A stretch of DNA of 48,941 bases from Bacteroidota bacterium (lineage in GTDB: Bacteria; Bacteroidota; Bacteroidia; Flavobacteriales; Schleiferiaceae): contig PZPA01000004.1 of NCBI GenBank assembly GCA_003045825.1, positions 1-48,941 of the forward strand, in the 5' to 3' direction. Below, in pieces: positions 34,396 through 42,051 of the stretch. The notes below the pieces were generated by a model, which was not told the DNA's origin, ran no database searches, and was given only the letters and a program-made list of their open reading frames with translations. Each line of letters starts with the position of its first letter. Position 1 is the first letter of the stretch. The translations under genes and the position numbers were made by a program.

Positions 34396-35460
34396 ATGAA
34401 GGTTGTTACAGTAGTTGGAGCACGTCCTCAATTCATAAAAAGCGCTCCTGTAAGTAGGGCTCTTCAGTCAGTTGGTTATCAGGAGTTTGTGATTCATACG
34501 GGGCAGCATTATGATCCGGAGATGAGTACTGTTTTTTTTGAAGAAATGAGCCTTCCTAAACCGTATGCTATTTTAAACTGCGGTAATTTGAGTAGGGATG
34601 CGATGCTGTCAAAAATGAAGACAGACTTAAAGCCTATTTTCGAGGCAATACAACCAGATATGGCGCTCGTTTACGGCGATACGAATTCAACGTTAGCTGG
34701 TGCTCGTATGGCGCAAGAGTGCAACGTGCCGCTCATTCATGTAGAAGCTGGTTTACGTTCCTATAATTTGGAAATGCCGGAGGAACATAATAGAATAGAG
34801 TCGGACCAACTTTCAAAATGGCTTTTTACCCCTACGTCACAAGCATCAGAGAACTTGAAAAAAGAGGGATTTAGCGATAATGCCATTACTCAAGTAGGGG
34901 ATGTGATGCTAGATGCTTTGCAGATGTTTCGGTCAAAAGCAGCACATACTTTAAAGATGGGCCCACATTCTTTTTTTAATAAACCCTTCGCACTGGTGAC
35001 TATGCATCGTTTTGAAAATATCAGTCAACCAGAACGATTAGGTTTTTTAGTAAGAGAAATAAATTCGTTTCATCGAAACGTGATGCCGGTTTGGATGCCT
35101 TTGCATCCAGCAACAGCAGTACGCTTAGAAGAATTTGGATTGAAATTGGAGGTCAAAATTGCTCCACCTGTAGGCTATTTAGAGATGCTATGGGCCCTAC
35201 AGCAAACTACGTTGGTGCTGACGGATAGTGGTGGTTTACAAAAAGAAGCCTATTATTCAGATAAACCGTGCGTAACCTTGCGAGGGGAAACAGAATGGAT
35301 CGAATTGATTGAAATGGGTGCAAGCGTATTGTTTGACCCAAATAAAACGGAAAAACTCATACCAACTGCACGAGGTATTATTTCTAGCTTTAAACCCGGC
35401 TCCAAGGATCTTTATGGCGCTGGTAGAGCTAGCCAAGCAATAGTAGCAGCTCTAGGATAG
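34396..35460 (+). CDS. Non-hydrolysing UDP-GlcNAc 2-epimerase family, WbpI-like
   Basis: The 354-residue epimerase has the family motifs VVGARPQFIKSAPV, HTGQHYDPEMS, YGDTNSTLAGA, HVEAGLRSYN and TDSGGLQKEAYY. Non-hydrolysing 2-epimerases interconvert gluco and manno configurations. In this operon the expected reaction is the last step of the pathway, giving UDP-2,3-diacetamido-2,3-dideoxy-mannuronate (WbpI/WlbD); WecB activity on UDP-GlcNAc is the alternative. The gene starts 1 nt after the acetyltransferase. Its end overlaps the convergent esterase by 9 bp. Confidence 0.9.
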   Translation: MKVVTVVGARPQFIKSAPVSRALQSVGYQEFVIHTGQHYDPEMSTVFFEEMSLPKPYAILNCGNLSRDAMLSKMKTDLKPIFEAIQPDMALVYGDTNSTLAGARMAQECNVPLIHVEAGLRSYNLEMPEEHNRIESDQLSKWLFTPTSQASENLKKEGFSDNAITQVGDVMLDALQMFRSKAAHTLKMGPHSFFNKPFALVTMHRFENISQPERLGFLVREINSFHRNVMPVWMPLHPATAVRLEEFGLKLEVKIAPPVGYLEMLWALQQTTLVLTDSGGLQKEAYYSDKPCVTLRGETEWIELIEMGASVLFDPNKTEKLIPTARGIISSFKPGSKDLYGAGRASQAIVAALG

Positions 35461-36066
35461 AGTTGTCCTAAGGAATAGTTGCAGCGCCTCTATGCAAGGC
35501 ATATTCAAGTGATGGCCCATGGAATATTCGTGAAACCGGTAATTGGGGTTAGATGCTAAAATTTCAGATGTTGCCTTCGCCCATTCAAAGGGAATAACGG
35601 GGTCCTCTGTGCCATGTGATTGGAAGACCGGAACCGTTGACGTAAACGAATTCAGTGCTTCGCGCCAATCTGGCAAGGCATAGCCGCTCAAGAATACGTA
35701 GCCGGCGGCATTATATCCGCTTGCATAAATGGCCGTTGATAGAATGGCCCCTTGCGAGAAGCCGCCTAAAATCAATGTTCCAGTAATGTCATGGGCTGTA
35801 GTCCATTTTGTGATAGCGTCCAAAACCAGATTTTTTGCGAATTCAACTTCTCCACTATCAATGATTTTGGCGCCATTATTCCAGTCTATAGGATACCAGG
35901 CATAGCCGCCCATACCTATTGCATCTGGTGCTTGAAAGCAAACGAGGTTATATCCTTTGAAATACGGTTGAAGACCGAAAAGATCTTCTTTGTTGCTGCC
36001 ATATCCATGCAATAAAACAATTGTGGGTGATGCTGGCGCTTCTAGATGATGGATGTGCTCTAACAT
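35452..36066 (-). CDS. Carboxylesterase/phospholipase-type alpha/beta hydrolase
   Basis: The 204-residue protein matches the small carboxylesterase/lysophospholipase family: oxyanion region LLHGYGSNKED, nucleophile Ser104 in LGGFSQGA, and acid/base residues within HGTEDPVIP and GHHLNM. It is probably cytoplasmic, since no signal peptide is visible. The ATG at 36066 overlaps the upstream DUF2452 stop codon by one base (TAATG), suggesting translational coupling. An in-frame longer version would begin inside that gene. Confidence 0.87.
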   Translation of the reverse strand: MLEHIHHLEAPASPTIVLLHGYGSNKEDLFGLQPYFKGYNLVCFQAPDAIGMGGYAWYPIDWNNGAKIIDSGEVEFAKNLVLDAITKWTTAHDITGTLILGGFSQGAILSTAIYASGYNAAGYVFLSGYALPDWREALNSFTSTVPVFQSHGTEDPVIPFEWAKATSEILASNPNYRFHEYSMGHHLNMPCIEALQLFLRTTLS

Positions 36067-36497
36067 TAGTCTATGATATCCCAAGTATGATCTGCCAGCA
36101 GTAATACCTTATTTAAGAACTCATATGGACACTTTCGCCACTCGTGAGGAGCAATCATACTGAGTACATTACTACTTTCGTCCTTCTTGTAAAGGTAGTA
36201 CGTGTGGTTGATTTCAGGTTTAAAGCCCATATGAGCCGAATAGATCTGTTCACTTAGTGCCTTACGTGCCTGAATTTTTCCAGCTTGTTGCGCCAGCAAT
36301 TCAATTTGTTGTCGAATTTGGTCAAGCTGCATATCCGTCTGCATTTCCATGGCATTGACGTCTAGGCTTTTGTTCTTCAGGGTATCTACAGCTTGGAAGG
36401 CTGGCGCAGATACAGACGAACCATAGGGCAGTAAATTCGCATTTTCAGCGATCTTTTCGGGATCGATTGGATTAAATGTTCTTTTCTCTTCAGACAT
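36066..36497 (-). CDS. DUF2452 domain protein
   Basis: The 143-residue protein matches DUF2452, known mainly from Bacteroidota: NPIDPEKIAENANLLPYGSS, a coiled-coil-like stretch around residues 55-85, and YYLYKKDESSNVLSMIAPHEW near 100-120. The function is unknown. It is cytoplasmic by appearance. It lies between the DUF429 gene (3-nt gap) and the esterase (1-bp overlap). Confidence 0.85.
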   Translation of the reverse strand: MSEEKRTFNPIDPEKIAENANLLPYGSSVSAPAFQAVDTLKNKSLDVNAMEMQTDMQLDQIRQQIELLAQQAGKIQARKALSEQIYSAHMGFKPEINHTYYLYKKDESSNVLSMIAPHEWRKCPYEFLNKVLLLADHTWDIID

Positions 36498-36500
36498 GCG

Positions 36501-37091
36501 TCAAAAATATATGATTCCTTCTTTGTAATCCCCTAGTGCTGTAGCGGTTCCATTTTGATGTTTTAAACAGGCCAACAAGGCCATTAACGCATCCCATTGA
36601 TGCCAATTCTGTACTTCCTGAACTTCTAGTGCGTCTTCCAGATAATCGCTAAAACGGAGTTGCTGTAAGTAATTTACATCCTTTTTATACCGTTTCATAT
36701 CTAGTCCTATCAAGCTGCAAACCATCTTTGGATAGGTTTCAATTACTGATTCAATTCCTTGCGATTTCAGTTTTGCCTTTAATTGCATTGCCCGTGCTGT
36801 AAGACCGCCTAGGAACATGGGACTCATTGCACCTGTAAGCCTGTCGCACTCCCTGTAGTGGTAGTTTTTAAAGAAAGTAGGATCTGTATAAACACCCGGA
36901 AGACTTAATGGTGCGTCAATGGCAACAGACTGCGGTTTAAGTTCGTCTATGAGGGACAGAATCCAAGCATCGGCATCTTTTCCTTTAGTACTCTGAAAGA
37001 TTTGCACTTCACCATTGGAGCAGTAGCTTGCCATTGCAGTAAAACCCGAAGTTTTACTGCCATAATCTATACCTAGTGCGACTACTTCCAC
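36501..37091 (-). CDS. DUF429 predicted nuclease-like protein
   Basis: The 196-residue protein matches DUF429: GIDYGSKTSGF near the start, VAIDAPLSLPG near residue 57 and RECDRLTGAMSPMFLG near 81. The fold is RNase H-like and the family is predicted to be a nuclease, without settled function. No ATG is available: the start is a GTG at 37091, with a purine-rich GGAAAG just upstream, overlapping the end of the SRPBCC gene by 10 bp. Confidence 0.83.
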   Translation of the reverse strand: MEVVALGIDYGSKTSGFTAMASYCSNGEVQIFQSTKGKDADAWILSLIDELKPQSVAIDAPLSLPGVYTDPTFFKNYHYRECDRLTGAMSPMFLGGLTARAMQLKAKLKSQGIESVIETYPKMVCSLIGLDMKRYKKDVNYLQQLRFSDYLEDALEVQEVQNWHQWDALMALLACLKHQNGTATALGDYKEGIIYF

Positions 37092-37540
37092 TTTCCAAAC
37101 AACTCCTCCGTTTTTCGAACGCGGTAATCAAATATTTGCTCCAGTTTGGGGCGAACGATGATGGGATGGAAGATTTTCCCTAATAAACCAAAGGGTACTT
37201 TGTAATTCACGCGATCGAGCATTTCTACACCACCTTCTATCGCTTTAAAGTGGTGTTCGTGGTGCCAAATACTGTACGGGCCTACACGCTGTTCATCCAC
37301 GAAATAAGAAGGGGCCTCTACATGCGTGATTTCTGTAGTCCATCTCATTTTAATCCCTAAAAGTGGACTTACTTTATAATGAATAAACAACCCAGGATAC
37401 ATTTTAGCCGGCGTTTCAGATAAAATATTGAACCCCATATAATCTGGGGTGATGGCGGCTAAGTTTTCTGGTGATTGGAAAAACTTCCACGCCTCTTCGA
37501 CAGAAATAGGTAAGCGTTGAGTACGTTCGAGGGTATGCAT
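37082..37540 (-). CDS. SRPBCC (START-like) ligand-binding protein
   Basis: The 152-residue protein starts MHTLERTQRLPISVEEAW, typical of Bacteroidota SRPBCC proteins annotated as ligand-binding or cell-division-inhibitor-like. The helix-grip fold is implied by ENLAAITPDYMGFNIL, MRWTTEITHVEAPSYFVDEQ and DRVNYKVPFGLLGKIF. The ligand is unknown. The ATG at 37540 is preferred over a GTG 27 nt upstream. It leads the four-gene minus-strand run ending in the esterase. Confidence 0.85.
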   Translation of the reverse strand: MHTLERTQRLPISVEEAWKFFQSPENLAAITPDYMGFNILSETPAKMYPGLFIHYKVSPLLGIKMRWTTEITHVEAPSYFVDEQRVGPYSIWHHEHHFKAIEGGVEMLDRVNYKVPFGLLGKIFHPIIVRPKLEQIFDYRVRKTEELFGKWK

Positions 37541-37597
37541 CGGTGTTACGTTTAGTTCAGCTAACACCTGAATAACCTATAAGTTCAAGCCCATTCC

Positions 37598-38113
37598 TTA
37601 GATGCGCTTCATTTGTTGTTTGATGTACTTTGTTTGTTCAGCAAGTACATTTTTAGTGTCCAATTTCTTAACCTCAGTTAACAAGATCTGGGCTTCCTTT
37701 TTGCGACGCTTGGTCAGCGCAATACCTGCTAGATTGAGTTTTGCCAATGCTTTGTCTTGATTCATGCGCAGACCAGTGTTTAAAGCCTTCTTTAGCAAAG
37801 TTTCGGCCTTACCTACTTTTCGCTGGCTCTCAATCATCCCCATTAAAAGGTAGTAGTAAGCCAATTGACTTTTAATTAAGGTTTTTTCCGGTTTGCGTAT
37901 GCCGTTTAGCATTTTTTCAGCTTTTGTCACATCACTTTTACGCATGTACCACAGCGAAATGAGCAAGCGTTCATTTCTAAAATAAGTCAACAAAACAAGG
38001 GCTGCTGGAAAGATCAAGGCAATACCGTTACCAATTTCCCCATCTGCAAATTGCAAGCCTGACCAAACCAAAATTGCTGCAGTTAATGCTAATCGAATTA
38101 TCTTACTGAACAT
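37598..38113 (-). CDS. Membrane-anchored TPR-like protein
   Basis: The 171-residue protein has two N-terminal hydrophobic segments (about 4-22 and 25-45) followed by helical repeats resembling tetratricopeptides (LAYYYLLMGMIESQRKVGKAETLLKKAL; ALAKLNLAGIALTKRRKKEAQILL). It is strongly basic. The family was not recognised by name; a scaffold role at the inner membrane is the simplest reading. The ATG at 38113 lies only 35 bp from the divergent trmH start, so the longer frame reaching 38158 would overlap that gene and is rejected. Confidence 0.7.
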   Translation of the reverse strand: MFSKIIRLALTAAILVWSGLQFADGEIGNGIALIFPAALVLLTYFRNERLLISLWYMRKSDVTKAEKMLNGIRKPEKTLIKSQLAYYYLLMGMIESQRKVGKAETLLKKALNTGLRMNQDKALAKLNLAGIALTKRRKKEAQILLTEVKKLDTKNVLAEQTKYIKQQMKRI

Positions 38114-38119
38114 CTCTAT

Positions 38120-38127
38120 TATTTTTG
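38120..38127 (+). promoter_or_regulatory. Putative -7 element for trmH
   Basis: TATTTTTG is an exact match to TAnnTTTG, 21 nt before the trmH ATG, within a divergent gap of 35 bp. Its upstream -33 region would lie inside the first codons of the opposing gene. Confidence 0.5.
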
Positions 38128-38148
38128 ACTTGGCAAAGAAACGAAGAA

Positions 38149-38835
38149 ATGAGCACAACTGATTGGATGACCTTAGATATAAGCGAGAAAAGAAAATTGT
38201 ATGCGGAGCTTTCTGAAGGATTGACCGAACACAAGAAAGCGTTATTTAAAACCAAAGTGGCCCAACGGACCCGTCATTTTTCTCTTGGTTTAGAGGATAT
38301 GATGAAGACGCAGAATGCTTCAGCACTCATGCGAACGGCCGATGCGTTCGGGATCCACCGTGTGGATATCTATGATAAAAACGAGCGCTTTAATGTCGCT
38401 TCCGGGATTTCGAAAGGGGTAGAAAAATGGCTCGACACGGCCTTCTTCAATACCTACAATGAGGGAAATCAGGAAAATTGGGTTCGACAATTAAAGTCTA
38501 CAGGTCGTAAGTTGTATGTCACTGCGGTCGATCCTCGAGCACGGCCTATCGAATCTATTGATGCATCGGTTAGTGCGACCATCTGCTTTGGAAATGAACA
38601 AGAAGGTGCAACATCATTACTACAATCCATGGCGGATGAATTGATTTACATTCCAATGCAGGGCTTTGTAGAGAGTTTTAATGTATCTGTAAGCTGCGGA
38701 ATTGTCTTACATCATTTGTCGCATCGAATGGAATTGAGCGGTATTGAGAGAGGACTTGAAGAAGAAGATGAATTGAATACCCTTATAGAGTGGTCGCTAA
38801 GGACAATACCGAATGCGCACGAGTATTACCGCTAA
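38149..38835 (+). CDS. trmH: tRNA (guanosine(18)-2'-O)-methyltransferase, SpoU/TrmH family
   Basis: The 228-residue SPOUT methyltransferase shows motif 1 (NASALMRTADAFGIH), motif 2 (ICFGNEQEGAT) and motif 3 (IPMQGFVESFNVSVSCGIVLH), with C-terminal extension ELSGIERGLEEED. TrmH places 2'-O-methyl on G18 of the tRNA D-loop using SAM. An upstream in-frame TTG would overlap the promoter element; the ATG at 38149 is chosen. Its stop is interleaved with that of the convergent AlbA_2 gene (CTAA). Confidence 0.9.
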   Translation: MSTTDWMTLDISEKRKLYAELSEGLTEHKKALFKTKVAQRTRHFSLGLEDMMKTQNASALMRTADAFGIHRVDIYDKNERFNVASGISKGVEKWLDTAFFNTYNEGNQENWVRQLKSTGRKLYVTAVDPRARPIESIDASVSATICFGNEQEGATSLLQSMADELIYIPMQGFVESFNVSVSCGIVLHHLSHRMELSGIERGLEEEDELNTLIEWSLRTIPNAHEYYR

Positions 38836-39485
38836 AGGCAATATTTAAATCCTTCTTGCGTATCGTGTGTCCATTTAATGACATTCCACCTTACCAATCG
38901 GGCTAAGATTTCGATAGTCTTGCTTCTATGCAACTCCATCACCTTTGCTGCTTTACTGACACTGACCTCATCATAATCTTTCAAATATTGAATAAGCCTT
39001 TGTTCTTTTACGGAAAATGCAACGGGATGCTTGGATTCTTTTAATCGGTCCTGCTTCCAGATTTCTTTTAAGACTGCGTTTGCAATAAAGTTTTGATCGC
39101 CATTTCGATAATAGGCTTTTAAACCGTCTACCTCATCAACCTGGTAGGGCTTATTCTTGCCTTCGCTAATTTCTATTTCCCATACCAGCTTACCATCAAC
39201 ATCATGCGCCCATACTTTTAGCTTTAAGGCAGGTTTAAGAAAAACCTCTGATGCGCTCTCGAGCATGTAAATATCATCCTCGTCTTTAACGCCAGCGATA
39301 CTGCCATTATCTCTTACACCAACAAGTAATCGGCCCCCAGAGGTGTTAGCAAAAGCACTTAATGTTCGAGCAATCTTACGCGCATCGGTAATTCGGTATT
39401 TAAAATCTTGCTCACCATGTTCTCCCTCGCTAATGAGTGTATACAAGTTATTTTGTGAAACTCTTTGGTCGTAATCCTTAAACAT
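38832..39485 (-). CDS. AlbA_2/Schlafen-type domain protein with C-terminal helix-turn-helix
   Basis: The 217-residue protein has an AlbA_2 (divergent AAA-4/Schlafen) domain at about 15-130: SEGEHGEQDFKYRITDARKIAR and NTSGGRLLVGVRDNGSIAGV are typical. Residues ~150-217 form a probable winged helix (SVKEQRLIQYLKDYDEVSVSKAAKVMELHRSKTIEILARL). This layout is that of a DNA-binding transcriptional regulator or nucleic-acid-associated ATPase-like protein. The start codons of this gene and the divergent unknown gene are only 26 bp apart, so it may control that neighbour (inference). Confidence 0.85.
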   Translation of the reverse strand: MFKDYDQRVSQNNLYTLISEGEHGEQDFKYRITDARKIARTLSAFANTSGGRLLVGVRDNGSIAGVKDEDDIYMLESASEVFLKPALKLKVWAHDVDGKLVWEIEISEGKNKPYQVDEVDGLKAYYRNGDQNFIANAVLKEIWKQDRLKESKHPVAFSVKEQRLIQYLKDYDEVSVSKAAKVMELHRSKTIEILARLVRWNVIKWTHDTQEGFKYCL

Positions 39486-39511
39486 GAAATTTTTATTCTT
39501 AACTTATTTGT

Positions 39512-39940
39512 GTGGATAATCTCAGAATAAACAACGCTGACATTCTATTTAGTGATGTAGCTAATACAACCAACAGATTAATCGTAAGTAAGTTGTGTTT
39601 CTTGCATGCTTTTCAAGAAATTATACGCGCATTACCGGAACCGTTATTAAAGGACAATGCGCAGGTACAGATCATTTTCGAGTTTAAACAAAACGGTTTT
39701 AACCTGTCACTATTACGTTCACATTCTGTTTATTTTTTCGAGACCTATGGCGCTACGGCACGTCAAGTATTAAATGCGCTTGAGCAATACAGGTTAAGTT
39801 TAAATCTGATTGAAGACGATTTCTTTGAAACATGTTACGAAGAGGTGGCTTGCTATCTAGAAGAGCTCGAGGCCACCTATCACCGAATTACCGATTATAA
39901 AGCACACTTTGACGGCACCTTACTTCATCTCTGTAATTAG
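39512..39940 (+). CDS. Hypothetical protein with GTG start
   Basis: The 142-residue product was not recognised. It has no signal peptide or membrane segment; the middle (AQVQIIFEFKQNGFNLSLLRS) looks beta-rich and the C-terminal third helical and acidic (IEDDFFETCYEEVACYLEELEATYH). The only start giving the full frame is a GTG at 39512. Its 26-bp gap to the divergent AlbA_2 gene and 1-nt gap to the convergent lipoprotein gene fix both boundaries, which supports a real gene. Product level may be low given the start codon. Confidence 0.6.
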   Translation: MDNLRINNADILFSDVANTTNRLIVSKLCFLHAFQEIIRALPEPLLKDNAQVQIIFEFKQNGFNLSLLRSHSVYFFETYGATARQVLNALEQYRLSLNLIEDDFFETCYEEVACYLEELEATYHRITDYKAHFDGTLLHLCN

Positions 39941-39941
39941 T

Positions 39942-40307
39942 TTATTTCGTGACGTAGATAACGTCCACCATGGCTTGAACGTCTGAATTTCTGCCAAACC
40001 ATCGAGTTTTAAACTCCTCTGTATAAATTCTAATATTTGCGATAGTCACAGAATCACCATATTCTTTGCGCGCTGCGGCTAGCATTTTGTCATAACTGAT
40101 AAGACCGTCGTGAAGAGATATTTCCCGCGTTTTATCGGCAGTAGTAATTTTATCGCTGTAAATGATATCTGGATAAACCATTATAGTGCCCATGTACGTC
40201 CAATTCTGTCCGTAAAGCGTGTTAGCAGTATCGTATAAACTGCGATTAGGACTCGCACAAGAGCTAAATAGGAGTCCAATGGTGGCTATGAGGAAGAATC
40301 GTTTCAT
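39942..40307 (-). CDS. Small lipoprotein of unknown function
   Basis: The 121-residue product has a lipoprotein signal with lipobox FSSC (Cys17) after a hydrophobic stretch. The mature part (residues 18-121) has a YSDKITTADKTREISLHDGLISYDKML segment and ends VDVIYVTK; I know no named family for it. It is likely anchored in the inner or outer membrane facing the periplasm. It lies downstream, on the same strand, of the 44-residue small gene, but the terminator between them suggests a separate transcript. Confidence 0.65.
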   Translation of the reverse strand: MKRFFLIATIGLLFSSCASPNRSLYDTANTLYGQNWTYMGTIMVYPDIIYSDKITTADKTREISLHDGLISYDKMLAAARKEYGDSVTIANIRIYTEEFKTRWFGRNSDVQAMVDVIYVTK

Positions 40308-40338
40308 TTTATTGGATGTTTTGCCAAAAATAGGGTAA

Positions 40339-40366
40339 AAACATAGCCCTAAATAGGGCTATGTTT
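40339..40366 (-). terminator. Intrinsic terminator of the 44-residue gene
   Basis: A perfect 12-bp stem (AAACATAGCCCT / AGGGCTATGTTT) with a 4-nt loop is followed on the minus strand by a run of five Ts. It lies 7 nt after the small gene's stop codon. Confidence 0.8.
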
Positions 40367-40373
40367 ACAATTT

Positions 40374-40508
40374 TCATTGTGCTTTGAGTCGTTCTCGTAA
40401 TACACTATCTGTAATACGTATTCCCCTTACAAGAAGATAATGCTTAACCTTTGGAAGGTCTCCTTTAAAAAGTTTTATGGCTTGGTTAATTCTACAAATC
40501 TGTTTCAT
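40374..40508 (-). CDS. 44-residue basic small protein
   Basis: A complete small frame runs from an ATG at 40508 to a TGA at 40374. The 44-residue product begins MKQICRINQAIKLFKGD and ends ITDSVLRERLKAQ. It has eleven Lys/Arg against three acidic residues, so it is strongly positive and looks mostly helical. The start is preceded by an AT-rich stretch, as usual in this genome, and a terminator follows 7 nt after the stop, which argues for a genuine transcript. I do not recognise a family; nucleic-acid binding is suggested by charge only. Confidence 0.55.
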   Translation of the reverse strand: MKQICRINQAIKLFKGDLPKVKHYLLVRGIRITDSVLRERLKAQ

Positions 40509-40799
40509 AAACAAGTATTTAAATTAACACATTGTAATCTACAATAATTCGAGAGCATGCGCTAAAGATGTTATCAACATAGATTCTAATTCACTATAAA
40601 TTTCTGTCTCCGCGATTCTCGCTGTCTTTGGTGAGTAATATTATTTTGAGAAAGCTGTGATATTAACAAGGATTATGTTCATTCTATTGTTGGAAGCGAA
40701 TTGGTCAATGCTTGAAACTTTTGACTTTTTGATTTAGGTAGATGGCATTTTTTAATAAATTGTAACCACCAAACCAAACCAAACCAATAACCGAAAGCC
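40509..40799. other. 291-bp gene-free regulatory region with short inverted repeats
   Basis: No coding frame longer than about 20 codons is seen. It holds two short inverted repeats with the same ATC spacer: ATTGTA-ATC-TACAAT (40531-40545) and ATGTT-ATC-AACAT (40568-40580). The other end is AT-rich, with TAAATTG at 40756-40762 as a weak -7 candidate. It must carry the promoters of both the small gene (minus) and the Crp/Fnr pair (plus), and the inverted repeats could be operators. Confidence 0.5.
40769..40785 (+). repeat. CCAAA tandem repeat in the leader of the first Crp/Fnr gene
   Basis: Three copies of CCAAA plus a final CC lie 15 nt before the ATG. Copy-number changes would alter spacing of the leader, not the reading frame. 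Confidence 0.7.
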
Positions 40800-41402
40800 A
40801 TGCTGTCTCAAAAAGAGGTAGAACGACTCTATTACGGATTACGTTCTCATATTAATCTTCAAGGTGAAGAGGAAGGCCAAGCGTTGAGAGCACTGAGTAA
40901 TGAATTCATTCTAAGAAATGTCAATATTGGAGAATCCTTATGGGATTTAGATTCAGAAATTGGAGATCTTCATTTTATACTTGAAGGCACTTTCGCAGAA
41001 TATTTAAAACGAGGTACACATTCGTTTATCCTGAGATTCTATCGTCCAGGTAAATTTGCTTTTTCAGAAGACTCCTTGCTATATTCTAACCGCTCAGATA
41101 CCTATTCCAAGGCGCTATCGAAGGCGAAAGTCGCCTACTTACCATCCATACATTTTCAAAACGTTCTTCGTCAAGGAGGCCTTGGTGTTAAATTAATGAA
41201 GGTGTTGATCAACCTAAGTATGACAGAATATCGGAATACTACCTATGAGATGCTCCAGAGCTCGGGAACAAATAGGATTCACGCTGCATTGGAACAATTT
41301 CCAGATTTATTACACTTGATACCCAGGAGAGAATTAGCGGATTATTTAGGCATCTCTCGTGCATCGTTATTTAGGTCCTTAAAAGAAATTGGTCATGAAT
41401 AG
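40800..41402 (+). CDS. Crp/Fnr-type transcriptional regulator (first of a pair)
   Basis: The 200-residue protein has a cyclic-nucleotide-binding-like beta-barrel at about 20-125 (LRNVNIGESLWDLDSEIGDLHFILEGTF) and a helix-turn-helix at the extreme C-terminus (RRELADYLGISRASLFRSL). The classical phosphate-binding cassette with its arginine is not preserved, and no Fnr-type cysteine cluster is seen, so neither cAMP nor an iron-sulfur cluster is an obvious signal. The last codons overlap the start of a second regulator of the same type. Confidence 0.85.
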   Translation: MLSQKEVERLYYGLRSHINLQGEEEGQALRALSNEFILRNVNIGESLWDLDSEIGDLHFILEGTFAEYLKRGTHSFILRFYRPGKFAFSEDSLLYSNRSDTYSKALSKAKVAYLPSIHFQNVLRQGGLGVKLMKVLINLSMTEYRNTTYEMLQSSGTNRIHAALEQFPDLLHLIPRRELADYLGISRASLFRSLKEIGHE

Positions 41403-42009
41403 TGGGGAAAAAGTCGCTATGCGAAACTACTTTGAATCATTACCGGTGTATTCAGAATATTTTGATGAAGCTATAGATGCTATTATTGCTGCAATGGATT
41501 CTGGCATTCGCGCTGAGAAAGGTAGAGTCTTGCTTGAATTGGGCGCAACGAACAAGGACTTCTGGTTTTTAAAAGATGGGTTTTTAAAGGAGATGTATCG
41601 CAGTCCTTATTCGAATGAAGATAGCCTCTTTAATATGATTCCGCCGTCTTCTATTTTCGTGAACGAGGATACCCTGTTCGCAAACAGAAGACCACTACAT
41701 TATTTCGTGGCATATACTAGCGTTGAGATTTTAAGGCTCAAGGAAGCAGAGTATCAGAAGCTTCTTCAACAATATCCAATCTTGATCAATCTATTATACA
41801 TAAGCGGTACAGCGGAGATTCAAAGGGGTAGACGAGAAAGGTTAAATATGTTGCGGATGAACAAAACGCCGGATCGTATAGTCTGGGTGCAACAACATCG
41901 ACGAGAATTGTACCAATTCATGGACAGAATGACACTTGCGCAATACGTTGGCGTGAGCAGGGCAAGCTTATACAGGGCATTCGAAAAGAATAAGAAGTAT
42001 CAATTTTGA
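41395..42009 (+). CDS. Crp/Fnr-type transcriptional regulator (second of a pair)
   Basis: The 204-residue protein repeats the architecture of its neighbour: a degenerate sensor barrel (NKDFWFLKDGFLKEMYRS; SIFVNEDTLFANRRPL) and a C-terminal helix-turn-helix (MTLAQYVGVSRASLYRAF). The ATG at 41395 overlaps the first gene's stop by 8 bp, so the two are probably translated together. They are clearly diverged paralogues, with the recognition helix best kept (SRASLFRSL against SRASLYRAF), and could form heterodimers; that is an inference. Confidence 0.83.
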   Translation: MNSGEKVAMRNYFESLPVYSEYFDEAIDAIIAAMDSGIRAEKGRVLLELGATNKDFWFLKDGFLKEMYRSPYSNEDSLFNMIPPSSIFVNEDTLFANRRPLHYFVAYTSVEILRLKEAEYQKLLQQYPILINLLYISGTAEIQRGRRERLNMLRMNKTPDRIVWVQQHRRELYQFMDRMTLAQYVGVSRASLYRAFEKNKKYQF

Positions 42010-42051
42010 TACTTAAAACATGTTATTACACAATTAATCACGTAAAAACAG

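Noticed and set aside
37598-38158. Longer start of the TPR-like protein at 38158
   Set aside because: It would overlap the first codons of trmH and cover its promoter; the ATG at 38113 gives a clean membrane-anchor start.
40769-40785. CCAAA repeat as a CRISPR or phase-variation locus
   Set aside because: Units are 5 bp with no spacers, and it lies in the leader, so it cannot shift a reading frame; kept only as a simple repeat.
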